Shown here in pieces: positions 56,556 to 62,327 of a stretch of 62,327 bases of DNA. Where the stretch lies: positions 1 through 62,327 of the forward strand of contig CAMKPL010000005.1 in assembly GCA_946414655.1 (NCBI GenBank), in the 5' to 3' direction. The stretch is from an uncultured Caryophanales bacterium. GTDB taxonomy: Bacteria; Bacillota_I; Bacilli_A; RFN20; CAG-826. Below the pieces are notes generated by a model. It was not told the DNA's origin. It made no database searches and saw nothing but the letters and a program-made list of their open reading frames with translations. Both the position numbers and the translations under genes were made by a program. Positions within the stretch are counted from its first letter, which is position 1. Each line of letters starts with the position of its first letter.

Positions 56556-56580
56556 GAAAACTATTTAGGAGGTTGTGTTT

Positions 56581-56925
56581 ATGACAAAAAGTAATCAACA
56601 AATTACTACTCATTCTATTGTAACTTATGTGGAAGGAGGAGTTGACAATCAGACTTTTGTGGTTCGTATTTATGATCGTTATCATCATTACGACAACAGT
56701 CAAGTGATTAAAGACTTTTTACAAGTATTGGAGTCTATTAAAACAAAAAACTTGTTCACAGTCTCAATCGAGACTAAGGAGTACGATGATGCGTACGAAG
56801 GAGCCGCGTACATCGGAAATCTGATTGACGCTACCTTCAAAATTCAACTTAAGAATTTAGGAATGATTGAACGTTTGAAGCTTGTCAAAAAATGCAACAA
56901 GTTTGTAAAGGAATCGGAGTCTTAA
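56581..56925 (+). CDS. Hypothetical protein (114 aa)
   Basis: ATG 56581 follows AGGAGG. The beta-patterned first half (IVTYVEGGVDN, then VVRIYDRYHHYDN) and a helical second half end in Glu-Ser-Glu-Ser within the terminator. No family is recognised. Confidence 0.65.
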   Translation: MTKSNQQITTHSIVTYVEGGVDNQTFVVRIYDRYHHYDNSQVIKDFLQVLESIKTKNLFTVSIETKEYDDAYEGAAYIGNLIDATFKIQLKNLGMIERLKLVKKCNKFVKESES

Positions 56926-56946
56926 CAGGCTCCTTTTCTTTTTATT
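56916..56946 (+). terminator. Terminator with stop codon in the loop
   Basis: GGAG at 56916 and GGCTCC at 56928-56933 flank a loop with the TAA stop, then TTTTCTTTTT. Confidence 0.75.
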
Positions 56947-56952
56947 TACAAA

Positions 56953-56977
56953 TCGCAAAATAATCAATTCACATAAT
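56953..56977 (+). promoter_or_regulatory. TCGCAA-type promoter P17
   Basis: TCGCAA at 56953-56958 and CATAAT at 56972-56977, 13 nt apart. A GAACA/TGTTC hairpin follows. It is nearly identical to P1 and P21. Confidence 0.75.
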
Positions 56978-57020
56978 AGAACAGAGATGTTCAAAATCTA
57001 TTATTTTTGGAGGTATTTCT

Positions 57021-57290
57021 ATGACAAAGAAAAATAAAAAACAGACTAGGTTTGAGATTGGTCTGATGAGTCTTGGTACTTGGGCAAAAATGTTAAAGGA
57101 TAATGAGGAAGAAGAATTTAATGAACCAGAGCGGCTCAAATTTGATCTTCATGTTCTCTACTATAAGCTTAAAGAACTGATTAACTCATATGGAGAGATA
57201 AGAAGGCGCACACTTAGCCCTGTTGTAGAGCTTACGTGGAAAGATATCCAAAATGAAATTAAACGGCTGTATAAGGAGCAAGAGGAGTAA
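57021..57290 (+). CDS. Hypothetical helical protein, paralogue of 59333 (89 aa)
   Basis: It starts after GGAGG. It is a helical protein. EEEEFNEPERLK and a later RRRTLSPVVELTW line up with DEEFNDLERLK and RRKTHNAIIESNW in the gene at 59333, so the two are paralogues. The function is unknown. The end codes for the left arm of its terminator. Confidence 0.65.
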   Translation: MTKKNKKQTRFEIGLMSLGTWAKMLKDNEEEEFNEPERLKFDLHVLYYKLKELINSYGEIRRRTLSPVVELTWKDIQNEIKRLYKEQEE

Positions 57291-57310
57291 CATCCTCTTT
57301 TCCTTTTTAT
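57281..57310 (+). terminator. Terminator with stop codon in the loop
   Basis: AGAGG (57281-57285) and CCTCT (57294-57298) with the TAA stop in between; TTTCCTTTTTA follows. Confidence 0.7.
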
Positions 57311-57311
57311 C

Positions 57312-57336
57312 TCGCAACAAAAACACTTCTTATAAT
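57312..57336 (+). promoter_or_regulatory. TCGCAA-type promoter P18
   Basis: TCGCAA at 57312-57317 and TATAAT at 57331-57336, 13 nt apart. Its downstream hairpin is GAAAC/GTTTC (57338-57351), a compensated version of the GAACA/TGTTC form. Confidence 0.75.
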
Positions 57337-57376
57337 AGAAACATTGGTTTCAAAATAATTTTAATGAGGTGTTTTT

Positions 57377-57667
57377 ATGTCAAAAATTATTGAAAAGAAA
57401 AAAGTTACAGTTGTTGACTATGTCGATTACCAATGTTCTTTGGACGATATAGAGGCTCTTATGGGCTATATGAACTCGATTAGCGAGACGTCTATTAACG
57501 ATGATGTCCGCAAGAAGATTTCAGAAATTCTTGTAAGAGCTTACGCCGGCTTTAAAGAAGGTTTTATTGAAAATCGGATTGAGACAGCTGTAAAACCGAA
57601 AAACATTGCAAAAAGCATTGCAGACAAAATTCCGATTGAAATCAAATGGAAAGGGAAAGAGGCTTAA
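57377..57667 (+). CDS. Hypothetical helical protein (96 aa)
   Basis: It starts after TGAGGTG. It is a mainly helical protein with a basic C-terminus. The last residues (Lys-Gly-Lys-Glu-Ala) are read from the terminator arm. No family is recognised. Confidence 0.65.
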   Translation: MSKIIEKKKVTVVDYVDYQCSLDDIEALMGYMNSISETSINDDVRKKISEILVRAYAGFKEGFIENRIETAVKPKNIAKSIADKIPIEIKWKGKEA

Positions 57668-57690
57668 CGGCTTCTTTTCTTTTTTCTTTA
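57657..57690 (+). terminator. Terminator with stop codon in the loop
   Basis: AAGAGGC (57657-57663) and GCTTCTT (57670-57676), 7 bp with one G-U, TAA stop in the loop, then a T-rich tract. Confidence 0.7.
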
Positions 57691-57694
57691 CAAA

Positions 57695-57719
57695 TCGCAA
57701 AATTTACACTCCTTATAAT
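57695..57719 (+). promoter_or_regulatory. TCGCAA-type promoter P19
   Basis: TCGCAA at 57695-57700 and TATAAT at 57714-57719, 13 nt apart. Confidence 0.75.
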
Positions 57720-57749
57720 AGAAATAAAATTCTTAAAGGAGTGTTTATT

Positions 57750-58034
57750 ATGACAAACGAACAACTTGCTAAGAAACTTGGGGTTTCTATTGAAAAAATC
57801 AATGCAATTATTGAAGCGGGAATGGTTACCGTTTTGAAGAAGGAAAAGAAGTATTTTCTTACTCGCGACGGTTTAATGGAAAGCAAATTATATGCTGAAT
57901 TAAACGGCGGAGAGGCAGAAAATATCGAGAACTTCTACAAGATGGGTGCTGCCGATCGAAAGAGAATTGCAGAGGAATTCAATGAGGTTCAAGAGATGTT
58001 TGGCAAGAGATGTATGCCGTTGGCATTCTGCTAA
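57750..58034 (+). CDS. Helix-turn-helix DNA-binding-like protein (94 aa)
   Basis: ATG 57750 follows AAAGGAG. NEQLAKKLGVSIEKINAIIEAGM at residues 3-25 has the helix-turn-helix pattern of DNA-binding regulators, followed by a beta hairpin (VTVLKKEKKYFLTRDG) like a winged helix. It is a candidate early transcription regulator; its sites are unknown. Confidence 0.6.
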   Translation: MTNEQLAKKLGVSIEKINAIIEAGMVTVLKKEKKYFLTRDGLMESKLYAELNGGEAENIENFYKMGAADRKRIAEEFNEVQEMFGKRCMPLAFC

Positions 58035-58047
58035 GAGGTTTAAGATC

Positions 58048-58083
58048 AGAGGTCTAATCAAGGCCTCTTTTCTTTTTTTTCTT
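58048..58083 (+). terminator. Intrinsic terminator
   Basis: AGAGGT (58048-58053) and GCCTCT (58063-58068) form the stem; a long T/C tract follows. Confidence 0.7.
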
Positions 58084-58108
58084 TCGCAAGATTTTCTGCT
58101 CCTATAAT
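58084..58108 (+). promoter_or_regulatory. TCGCAA-type promoter P20
   Basis: TCGCAA at 58084-58089 and TATAAT at 58103-58108, 13 nt apart; GAAA sub-type. Confidence 0.75.
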
Positions 58109-58134
58109 GAAATAAATTTTTAGGAGGTATTCTT

Positions 58135-58446
58135 ATGAAATTTGCAGAAAAAGATAAAATGTGGTATGATCCTTATTTTACTTTAGAACATTTGCAAGCC
58201 CAATTTGATGAAATTTATAGACGTATTTACATTCATGATCATAATCAAAACAATAATATTAAGGACATTGATGTTGGTTTTGGTTCTATGAATGAATTTT
58301 TCTATAAAAAAGATATGGAAGCTTGCACTAGGATTTTAAGAATTATATGGAGACACCATGTTATTGAACCAGAAGATTTTCGCGAATTTATACATGAATA
58401 TTTACATGAAAAAAATAAGGAACTTGAAAAGGAATTGGGGTCTTAA
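58135..58446 (+). CDS. Hypothetical protein (103 aa)
   Basis: It starts after AGGAGG. It is helical, rich in Phe, Tyr, His and Glu. EPEDFREFIHEYLHEK near the end is a regular amphipathic helix. No family is recognised. The end merges with a terminator. Confidence 0.65.
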   Translation: MKFAEKDKMWYDPYFTLEHLQAQFDEIYRRIYIHDHNQNNNIKDIDVGFGSMNEFFYKKDMEACTRILRIIWRHHVIEPEDFREFIHEYLHEKNKELEKELGS

Positions 58447-58468
58447 CAGGCTCTTTTTCTTTTTTCTT
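58436..58468 (+). terminator. Weaker terminator with stop codon in the loop
   Basis: A degenerate copy of the GGAGT/GGCTCC class (GGGGTC and GGCTCT) spanning the TAA stop, followed by TTTTCTTTTTTC. Confidence 0.55.
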
Positions 58469-58474
58469 TGCAAT

Positions 58475-58499
58475 TCGCAAAATAATCAATTCGCATAAT
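58475..58499 (+). promoter_or_regulatory. TCGCAA-type promoter P21
   Basis: TCGCAA at 58475-58480 and CATAAT at 58494-58499, 13 nt apart. The 55 bp from 58476 are identical to both ends of the window. Confidence 0.75.
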
Positions 58500-58543
58500 A
58501 GAACAGAGATGTTCAAAATTTATTATTTTTGGAGGTAAAAAGT

Positions 58544-58879
58544 ATGAAAAACATTATTAAGAAAGCGGCTTCAAAGGTGAAAACTGGAGCTAAGTTAATT
58601 AAACGTGGCTTTGTGGAGGACCCTATGAATGCGTATCTTACCGGCTTGTTTACCGCATCGGCACTTGCTATGGCGGTCACAATCGTAGGGGTTATTATTG
58701 ACCAGAAAACGATTGGCAACGCTCAGAACGTATACAAAAGCGGTATGCAAGTTGGATGCGAGCTCGGGGAGAAACAAACAATTATGGCAACGGTTAATTA
58801 TCTGATTGGCCAAGGTAAAACCCAAGAGGAAGCTTTTAATATTGTTAACAGCTTAGTAAACAACATAAAACATAATTGA
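58544..58879 (+). CDS. Membrane protein (111 aa)
   Basis: ATG 58544 follows GGAGG. A basic N-terminus (KNIIKKAASKVK) precedes a hydrophobic helix at about 30-55 and a soluble helical C-terminus. The promoter leader and terminator are nearly the same as those around the gene at 70, yet the proteins differ. Confidence 0.65.
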   Translation: MKNIIKKAASKVKTGAKLIKRGFVEDPMNAYLTGLFTASALAMAVTIVGVIIDQKTIGNAQNVYKSGMQVGCELGEKQTIMATVNYLIGQGKTQEEAFNIVNSLVNNIKHN

Positions 58880-58897
58880 ACAAACTGTTAAAGAACG

Positions 58898-58928
58898 GGA
58901 GATCAGAAATGGTCTCCTTTTCTTTTTC
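58898..58928 (+). terminator. Intrinsic terminator, GAAA tetraloop
   Basis: GGAGATCA/TGGTCTCC with GAAA loop, as at 363 and 6523; followed by TTTTCTTTTT. Confidence 0.8.
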
Positions 58929-58951
58929 GCAAAAATAACGTCTCCTATGAT
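58927..58951 (+). promoter_or_regulatory. TCGCAA-type promoter P22 (TATGAT variant)
   Basis: TCGCAA at 58927-58932 and TATGAT at 58946-58951, 13 nt apart. The downstream hairpin is GAAGC/GCTTC (58953-58967), another compensated version. Confidence 0.7.
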
Positions 58952-58993
58952 AGAAGCTATTTGCTTCGAAAATATGTTTAATGAGGTGTTTAT

Positions 58994-59278
58994 ATGCAAC
59001 GTATACGCATGAAAAACAAAACAGACGAAAAAACATGGAGCGAAAAAGAATATCAACACACAATCGGTCTTGCAACCAAGGCAGTTAAAGCTCTTTTTAA
59101 CCTAAATGTAGAGCTTACTCCGAAGATTGATGAATTGAGACTTTTAACTGATGGTGCGCTTGATGATACCGTTCGTGTAATCTGGATACTTCATGAGTGT
59201 AAAAAAGAATACTGGGTGTTTAAACGAGAATTTTTGGAAGCAATAGAAGTAAAAACGAAAGAGGAATTGGAGTCTTAA
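58994..59278 (+). CDS. Hypothetical protein (94 aa)
   Basis: It starts after TGAGGTG. It is a basic N-terminus then helical protein ending with ELES from the terminator. No family is recognised. Confidence 0.65.
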   Translation: MQRIRMKNKTDEKTWSEKEYQHTIGLATKAVKALFNLNVELTPKIDELRLLTDGALDDTVRVIWILHECKKEYWVFKREFLEAIEVKTKEELES

Positions 59279-59302
59279 CAGGCTCCTTTTCTTTTTTTTA
59301 TT
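59269..59302 (+). terminator. Terminator with stop codon in the loop
   Basis: GGAG at 59269 and GGCTCC at 59281-59286 with the TAA stop in the loop; T tract follows. Confidence 0.75.
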
Positions 59303-59332
59303 TATATTTTTATTTTTTCGGAGGTTGTATTT

Positions 59333-59590
59333 ATGAAAAAACACGAACAATTAAATTTCGAGAACCATCTTCATGCTATGGCTTTGTGGTCAGATGTTAT
59401 TATGAAAAATCATACAGATGAAGAATTCAACGATTTGGAACGATTAAAAACCAATTTTAAAGTTCTTCAAGATATGATCGGGTCAACAGTTAAAAAATAT
59501 TCATCAATCCGAAGAAAAACACATAACGCTATTATAGAAAGCAACTGGAAGCGCATTGAATGGGATTTGGGGGAAATTTATGGAAAATAA
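59333..59590 (+). CDS. Hypothetical helical protein, paralogue of 57021 (85 aa)
   Basis: It starts after GGAGG. It lacks a TCGCAA promoter directly upstream, unlike its paralogue at 57021, so it may rely on readthrough from 58927. It is helical, with the shared DEEFNDLERLK motif. It overlaps the next gene by 11 nt. Confidence 0.65.
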   Translation: MKKHEQLNFENHLHAMALWSDVIMKNHTDEEFNDLERLKTNFKVLQDMIGSTVKKYSSIRRKTHNAIIESNWKRIEWDLGEIYGK

Positions 59591-59870
59591 TGAAAATATA
59601 AAGGCAAAAGCAGCAGTATTGTTGGATGCATTGCAAGCCAAACAAAATCTTATTAATACTCGCGAATATGTTAAATGGGTTGAAAGCACCTTACCAACTT
59701 ATAGATTAGCAATTAAACCATATGACTTGACAGCAAAAAACTTTGCTCTCGATGCTCTTTTAACAGTGGTTCCAGATTTGTTAACCATTATTAAAGTACA
59801 ATCCGAAGCGTTGGATGAGATTATCAATATAATGGCCGAACTTTATGGAGATTTGTCGAATTATGATTAA
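59580..59870 (+). CDS. Hypothetical helical protein (96 aa)
   Basis: ATG 59580 is preceded by GGGGGAAAT within the previous gene. The protein is mostly helical, Ala/Leu-rich. No family is recognised. Confidence 0.6.
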   Translation: MENNENIKAKAAVLLDALQAKQNLINTREYVKWVESTLPTYRLAIKPYDLTAKNFALDALLTVVPDLLTIIKVQSEALDEIINIMAELYGDLSNYD

Positions 59871-59885
59871 AAAGGAGGAACTCTT

Positions 59886-59993
59886 ATGAGAAAAATTGAA
59901 TTTCCGCTCGGTAAGAGAAAAGAGATCATTGCAATGTACTCCGACAAAAGTATTCCAGTTTCGGAAATACTTGAGACTTATCGCATTAGTTAA
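59886..59993 (+). CDS. HTH-like microprotein (35 aa)
   Basis: ATG 59886 follows AAAGGAGG. GKRKEIIAMYSDKSIPVSEI is like the first helices of a homeodomain-type HTH (Hin/transposase class), ending at LETYRIS where the recognition helix would begin. It is either a truncated DNA-binding protein or a tiny regulator. Confidence 0.5.
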   Translation: MRKIEFPLGKRKEIIAMYSDKSIPVSEILETYRIS

Positions 59994-60011
59994 AAAAGGA
60001 GTTGCCTAAAA

Positions 60012-60539
60012 ATGAAAACTTTTACTAAAATCTTACTTGCCGCCGGTATTATTGGAGCTATTGGAAAGTTTGTTAATGACCACATTGTGATTTCGGTCAA
60101 AAAGAAGGAGGTGGAAGAAAAGAAACCAGATCCTAAGATTGAGATTCTTTATGATGCTGCACTTGACGGGTTAACAGATTTCGACGATCTAACGGAACCA
60201 GATCATGTTTATTATGATAACAAATATAATGTATGCAAAATCTATAAGGATGATAATGGTTGCCCATGGCTTTTTGAATTTATTCATCCAGGTGATGCCG
60301 AATGTGCATTGTACAAAATCGCTGACGATCTTCTTGATACTCCAGACAGTAAAGGCGTTTGTTTCTCACTAAAAAATATATTTGATTTTTGGGGACTAAT
60401 CATTGACGATTACCAGCAATTTGCAGATTGGAAAGTTTATTGGGAACATGATGAATTTATAAATGCAAATTATGAAAATGCCGACCCAAAAGTTGTAAGC
60501 TTCGGTGAATTTGAAAGTCCTAAGGAGGAACTAAAATGA
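60012..60539 (+). CDS. Membrane-anchored hypothetical protein (175 aa)
   Basis: It starts after AAGGAGTTGCCTAAAA. Residues about 5-22 are a hydrophobic anchor (LLAAGIIGAIGKFV). The rest is acidic and soluble with many Asp, Tyr and Trp. No family is recognised. It overlaps the next gene by 4 nt. Confidence 0.65.
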   Translation: MKTFTKILLAAGIIGAIGKFVNDHIVISVKKKEVEEKKPDPKIEILYDAALDGLTDFDDLTEPDHVYYDNKYNVCKIYKDDNGCPWLFEFIHPGDAECALYKIADDLLDTPDSKGVCFSLKNIFDFWGLIIDDYQQFADWKVYWEHDEFINANYENADPKVVSFGEFESPKEELK

Positions 60540-60781
60540 GAATATTTAGATGCGATATTTGTGCAATGGCATTTGATCCTCGCGATTTTGTCCCGAACAA
60601 AATAATATTTTTAGAAGACTCAAGCGATCCAAGGTTTAGAGACGGAGAAATATCAATGTGGGAGAAAGCTAAAATGCCTCAGCCGCTTACACCAGGACAA
60701 TATAGAACCGAATATCATATTTGTCCAAATTGTTTTGAGAACATTAGAGACCTTCTAAATAAACTTGAAGATTCAAAATAA
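60536..60781 (+). CDS. Zinc-ribbon-like protein (81 aa)
   Basis: CDIC near residue 6 and CPNC near residue 64 give the same split CxxC/CxxC plan as 4755, 10444 and 11822. GGAGG lies in the end of the preceding gene. The function is unknown. Confidence 0.7.
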   Translation: MRIFRCDICAMAFDPRDFVPNKIIFLEDSSDPRFRDGEISMWEKAKMPQPLTPGQYRTEYHICPNCFENIRDLLNKLEDSK

Positions 60782-60782
60782 T

Positions 60783-60807
60783 TCGCAGGAATAACATCGC
60801 TTATAAT
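60783..60807 (+). promoter_or_regulatory. TCGCAA-type promoter P23 (TCGCAG variant)
   Basis: TCGCAG at 60783-60788 and TATAAT at 60802-60807, 13 nt apart. Confidence 0.7.
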
Positions 60808-60828
60808 AGAAAGGAGCTGAAGTTTATT

Positions 60829-61032
60829 ATGAAATCAAAAACTGACTATGAGTGCCGTCGTTTGATGGAACAGGCGATCGAAAAAGCTAATATATATCAT
60901 AAAATGATGCGGCCAATAATTGATCCGAAATCTGAATGTGATATCTATGAGTATTATGAGCGTTTGGAGGCAATCACAATTACGGGGGTCTTAGGTCGTA
61001 AAGATAAAATTATGAAAATAAACAGAAACTAA
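60829..61032 (+). CDS. Hypothetical protein (67 aa)
   Basis: It starts after AAAGGAGCTGA, like the gene at 61119. It is helical, charged, Met/Tyr-rich. No family is recognised. Confidence 0.6.
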   Translation: MKSKTDYECRRLMEQAIEKANIYHKMMRPIIDPKSECDIYEYYERLEAITITGVLGRKDKIMKINRN

Positions 61033-61039
61033 AAGAATT

Positions 61040-61072
61040 GGCGGAACAATAATCCGCCTTTTCTTTTTTTTT
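61040..61072 (+). terminator. Intrinsic terminator
   Basis: GGCGG (61040-61044) and CCGCC (61054-61058), then TTTTCTTTTTTTT. Confidence 0.75.
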
Positions 61073-61075
61073 GAT

Positions 61076-61100
61076 TCGCAACAAAAACCTTTCACATAAT
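61076..61100 (+). promoter_or_regulatory. TCGCAA-type promoter P24
   Basis: TCGCAA at 61076-61081 and CATAAT at 61095-61100, 13 nt apart. Confidence 0.75.
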
Positions 61101-61118
61101 AGAAAGGAGCTGATCTTT

Positions 61119-61319
61119 ATGGAAGAAAAGCAATGTAAAGATATTTTAGACAATCTAAAACAAATGGACATCGGTCTTAACTGTATTGTGGTAGAGCTTG
61201 ATAGCGATCGCATTATAGGCCGAAAGACTAGTTTTGAGTATTTAGATTTTCAGATTGATTCTCTTCGCGAACTCATACAAGAAACAGCGGAAATTGCAAA
61301 CAAGGAATTGGAGTCTTAA
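61119..61319 (+). CDS. Hypothetical protein (66 aa)
   Basis: ATG 61119 follows AAAGGAGCTGAT. It is helical, acidic, ending in Lys-Glu-Leu-Glu-Ser read from the terminator. No family is recognised. Confidence 0.6.
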   Translation: MEEKQCKDILDNLKQMDIGLNCIVVELDSDRIIGRKTSFEYLDFQIDSLRELIQETAEIANKELES

Positions 61320-61342
61320 CAGGCTCCTTTTCTTTTTTTTAT
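61310..61342 (+). terminator. Terminator with stop codon in the loop
   Basis: GGAG at 61310 and GGCTCC at 61322-61327 with the TAA stop between; T tract follows. Confidence 0.75.
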
Positions 61343-61365
61343 ATTTTAATGAAAGGAAGTATTAA

Positions 61366-62271
61366 ATGAAATTTATTAGTAAACAAATGTTTCAAAATGG
61401 ATTTAATGCAACGATGAACTTTGTTAAAAAGAATTCGCCACATATCCTGACTGGAACAGCTGTAGTCGGCGTTGGTTTAACATCATACTTTGCAGTCAAA
61501 GGAGTAACCAGAGCAAAGGATATTATTAAGGAAGAGCAGCTACGAAGAAAAGAGAAACTTCTTAGAGATTGCTTAGAATCTGATATGTATCCAGAAAATG
61601 AAAATATGCCGCCAAAAGAACTTATCGAACAACAGATGAAAATTCCGTTCAAAGATAAAGTCAAACTTGTGTGGAAACCATTACTGCCAATGGGCGTTGC
61701 TGGTGCTACAACAATCGCTTGTATTATTGGCTCTGATGTTATCAATACCGGAAGAAACGCTGTATTGTTGGCAAGTGCAACAGCTCTTAGTCAAGGTTTT
61801 GAAGAGTATCAAAAAAAGAATATAGAACTTTTTGGAGAGAAAAATCATCAAAAAATCATTGATGAACAAGCAAAAGAAGCTGTTCAAAATAATGAATCGC
61901 TCAAGGAAGGCTACATAATAGATACCGGAACTGGCGATACAATTATTCTGGACATCGAAAATGCAAGACCGATTAAAGGCTCGATTGAAAACGTTGAACG
62001 AGCTGTAAACGAAATCAATAAACAAATCTTTGCGGATACCAATGCATTCTACCATGGTTTCAGGAGCGAAAATGATTTCTATGAAGAACTCGGTATCTGG
62101 CAGAAGGTTTTCTTACCAAAAAAAGGTGATGAAATTGGCTGGGACAAAAATCATCCAATAGAAATCGAACATAGTAGTGTATTGCTTGACGACAAAACGC
62201 CCGTATATGCTTTTAGGTTTAAAAATAGACCTTTAGCCCATTGGCAGCTTGAAGAAATGCATGGGTATTAA
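61366..62271 (+). CDS. Membrane-anchored phage protein, DUF6353-like (301 aa)
   Basis: It starts after GAAAGGAAG, the same leader as the paralogue at 3285. SPHILTGTAVVGVGLTSYFA at about 24-43 is a membrane segment, followed by a charged helix and a second hydrophobic pair near 105-140. The C-terminal soluble part has HPIEIEHSSVLLDD. From memory this fits DUF6353 of gut phages (role unknown). The stop is immediately followed by promoter P25 at the end of the window. Confidence 0.75.
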   Translation: MKFISKQMFQNGFNATMNFVKKNSPHILTGTAVVGVGLTSYFAVKGVTRAKDIIKEEQLRRKEKLLRDCLESDMYPENENMPPKELIEQQMKIPFKDKVKLVWKPLLPMGVAGATTIACIIGSDVINTGRNAVLLASATALSQGFEEYQKKNIELFGEKNHQKIIDEQAKEAVQNNESLKEGYIIDTGTGDTIILDIENARPIKGSIENVERAVNEINKQIFADTNAFYHGFRSENDFYEELGIWQKVFLPKKGDEIGWDKNHPIEIEHSSVLLDDKTPVYAFRFKNRPLAHWQLEEMHGY

Positions 62272-62296
62272 TCGCAAAATAATCAATTCGCATAAT
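62272..62296 (+). promoter_or_regulatory. TCGCAA-type promoter P25 (copy of P1 at right end)
   Basis: TCGCAA at 62272-62277 and CATAAT at 62291-62296, 13 nt apart. If the molecule is circular this is the same promoter as P1, seen twice because the contig ends overlap. Confidence 0.7.
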
Positions 62297-62327
62297 AGAA
62301 CAGAGATGTTCAAAATTTATTATTTTT
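62273..62327. repeat. 55-bp terminal direct repeat
   Basis: These 55 bp equal bases 1-55 and also 58476-58530. The overlap length fits a circular contig from a k=55 assembly, but the internal third copy means that contig ends could simply have stopped at a repeat. Confidence 0.85.

Noticed and set aside
1-62327. Temperate lifestyle genes
   Set aside because: No integrase, excisionase or paired repressor genes were recognised. The HTH protein at 57750 alone does not support lysogeny, and no attachment site is visible.

Overview
The window reads as one complete or nearly complete genome of a tailed phage (siphovirus type, HK97-fold capsid). Its host is probably a low-GC Gram-positive bacterium, most likely a gut clostridial lineage. 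Supporting this are strong Shine-Dalgarno sites (GGAGG, GGTGAT), AT-rich DNA, a GH25 lysozyme with a Cpl-7-like domain, and many proteins that, from memory, match families of unknown function in gut Bacillota phages. Every supported gene lies on the + strand. I see no integrase or clear lysogeny repressor, so a virulent lifestyle is the simplest reading. Bases 1-55 recur exactly at 62273-62327. That fits a circular or circularly permuted assembly of about 62,272 bp, but the same 55-mer also occurs at 58476-58530, so closure is not proven.

Layout. (1) 54.6-62.3 kb joined through the ends to 0-13.9 kb: an array of small, mostly unrecognised genes. Many have a private promoter of one strict design (TCGCAA, 13 nt, TATAAT or CATAAT) and a private terminator. 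Small membrane proteins, CxxC/CxxC zinc-ribbon-like proteins and several paralogue pairs are common. A tRNA-like element lies at 3163-3236. (2) 12.17-12.60 kb: a gene-free block of TGTGAC/GTCACA repeats, the best origin candidate. (3) 12.6-21.2 kb: replication. It centres on a 1340-residue protein that joins an SF3 helicase, an AEP-type primase and a family-B DNA polymerase with exonuclease, followed by an SSB-like protein, an SF2 helicase and two nucleases. (4) 21.25-24.0 kb: a 920-residue protein with the DxDGD signature of two-barrel RNA polymerases (YonO/QDE-1 type) and helix-turn-helix segments at both ends. (5) 24.35-24.83 kb: a structured gene-free block, a candidate packaging and/or late control site. 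(6) 24.8-54.6 kb: virion genes. In order these are a cysteine-peptidase-like and Gly/Gln-rich cluster, small terminase, HNH, connector, large terminase, two tag-bearing proteins, portal, a protease/capsid fusion, head closure, tail tube, chaperones, GH25 lysozyme, tape measure, baseplate, holin and a mosaic set of tail fibre/receptor-binding genes.

How it may work. The TCGCAA promoters occur only in the small-gene and replication regions (0-20.2 kb and 54.6-62.3 kb) and are absent from the 34 kb late region, so they probably define the early/middle regulon. The phage polymerase-like protein is a candidate transcriber of one of the two gene classes. It shares a Gly-Ser-Gly-Arg-Tyr tag with proteins encoded beside the portal, which raises the possibility that it is carried in the virion. 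Replication would start at the repeat block and use the fused helicase-primase-polymerase. Packaging would use TerS/TerL with HNH. These links are inference; the motifs, repeats and gene order are directly visible.
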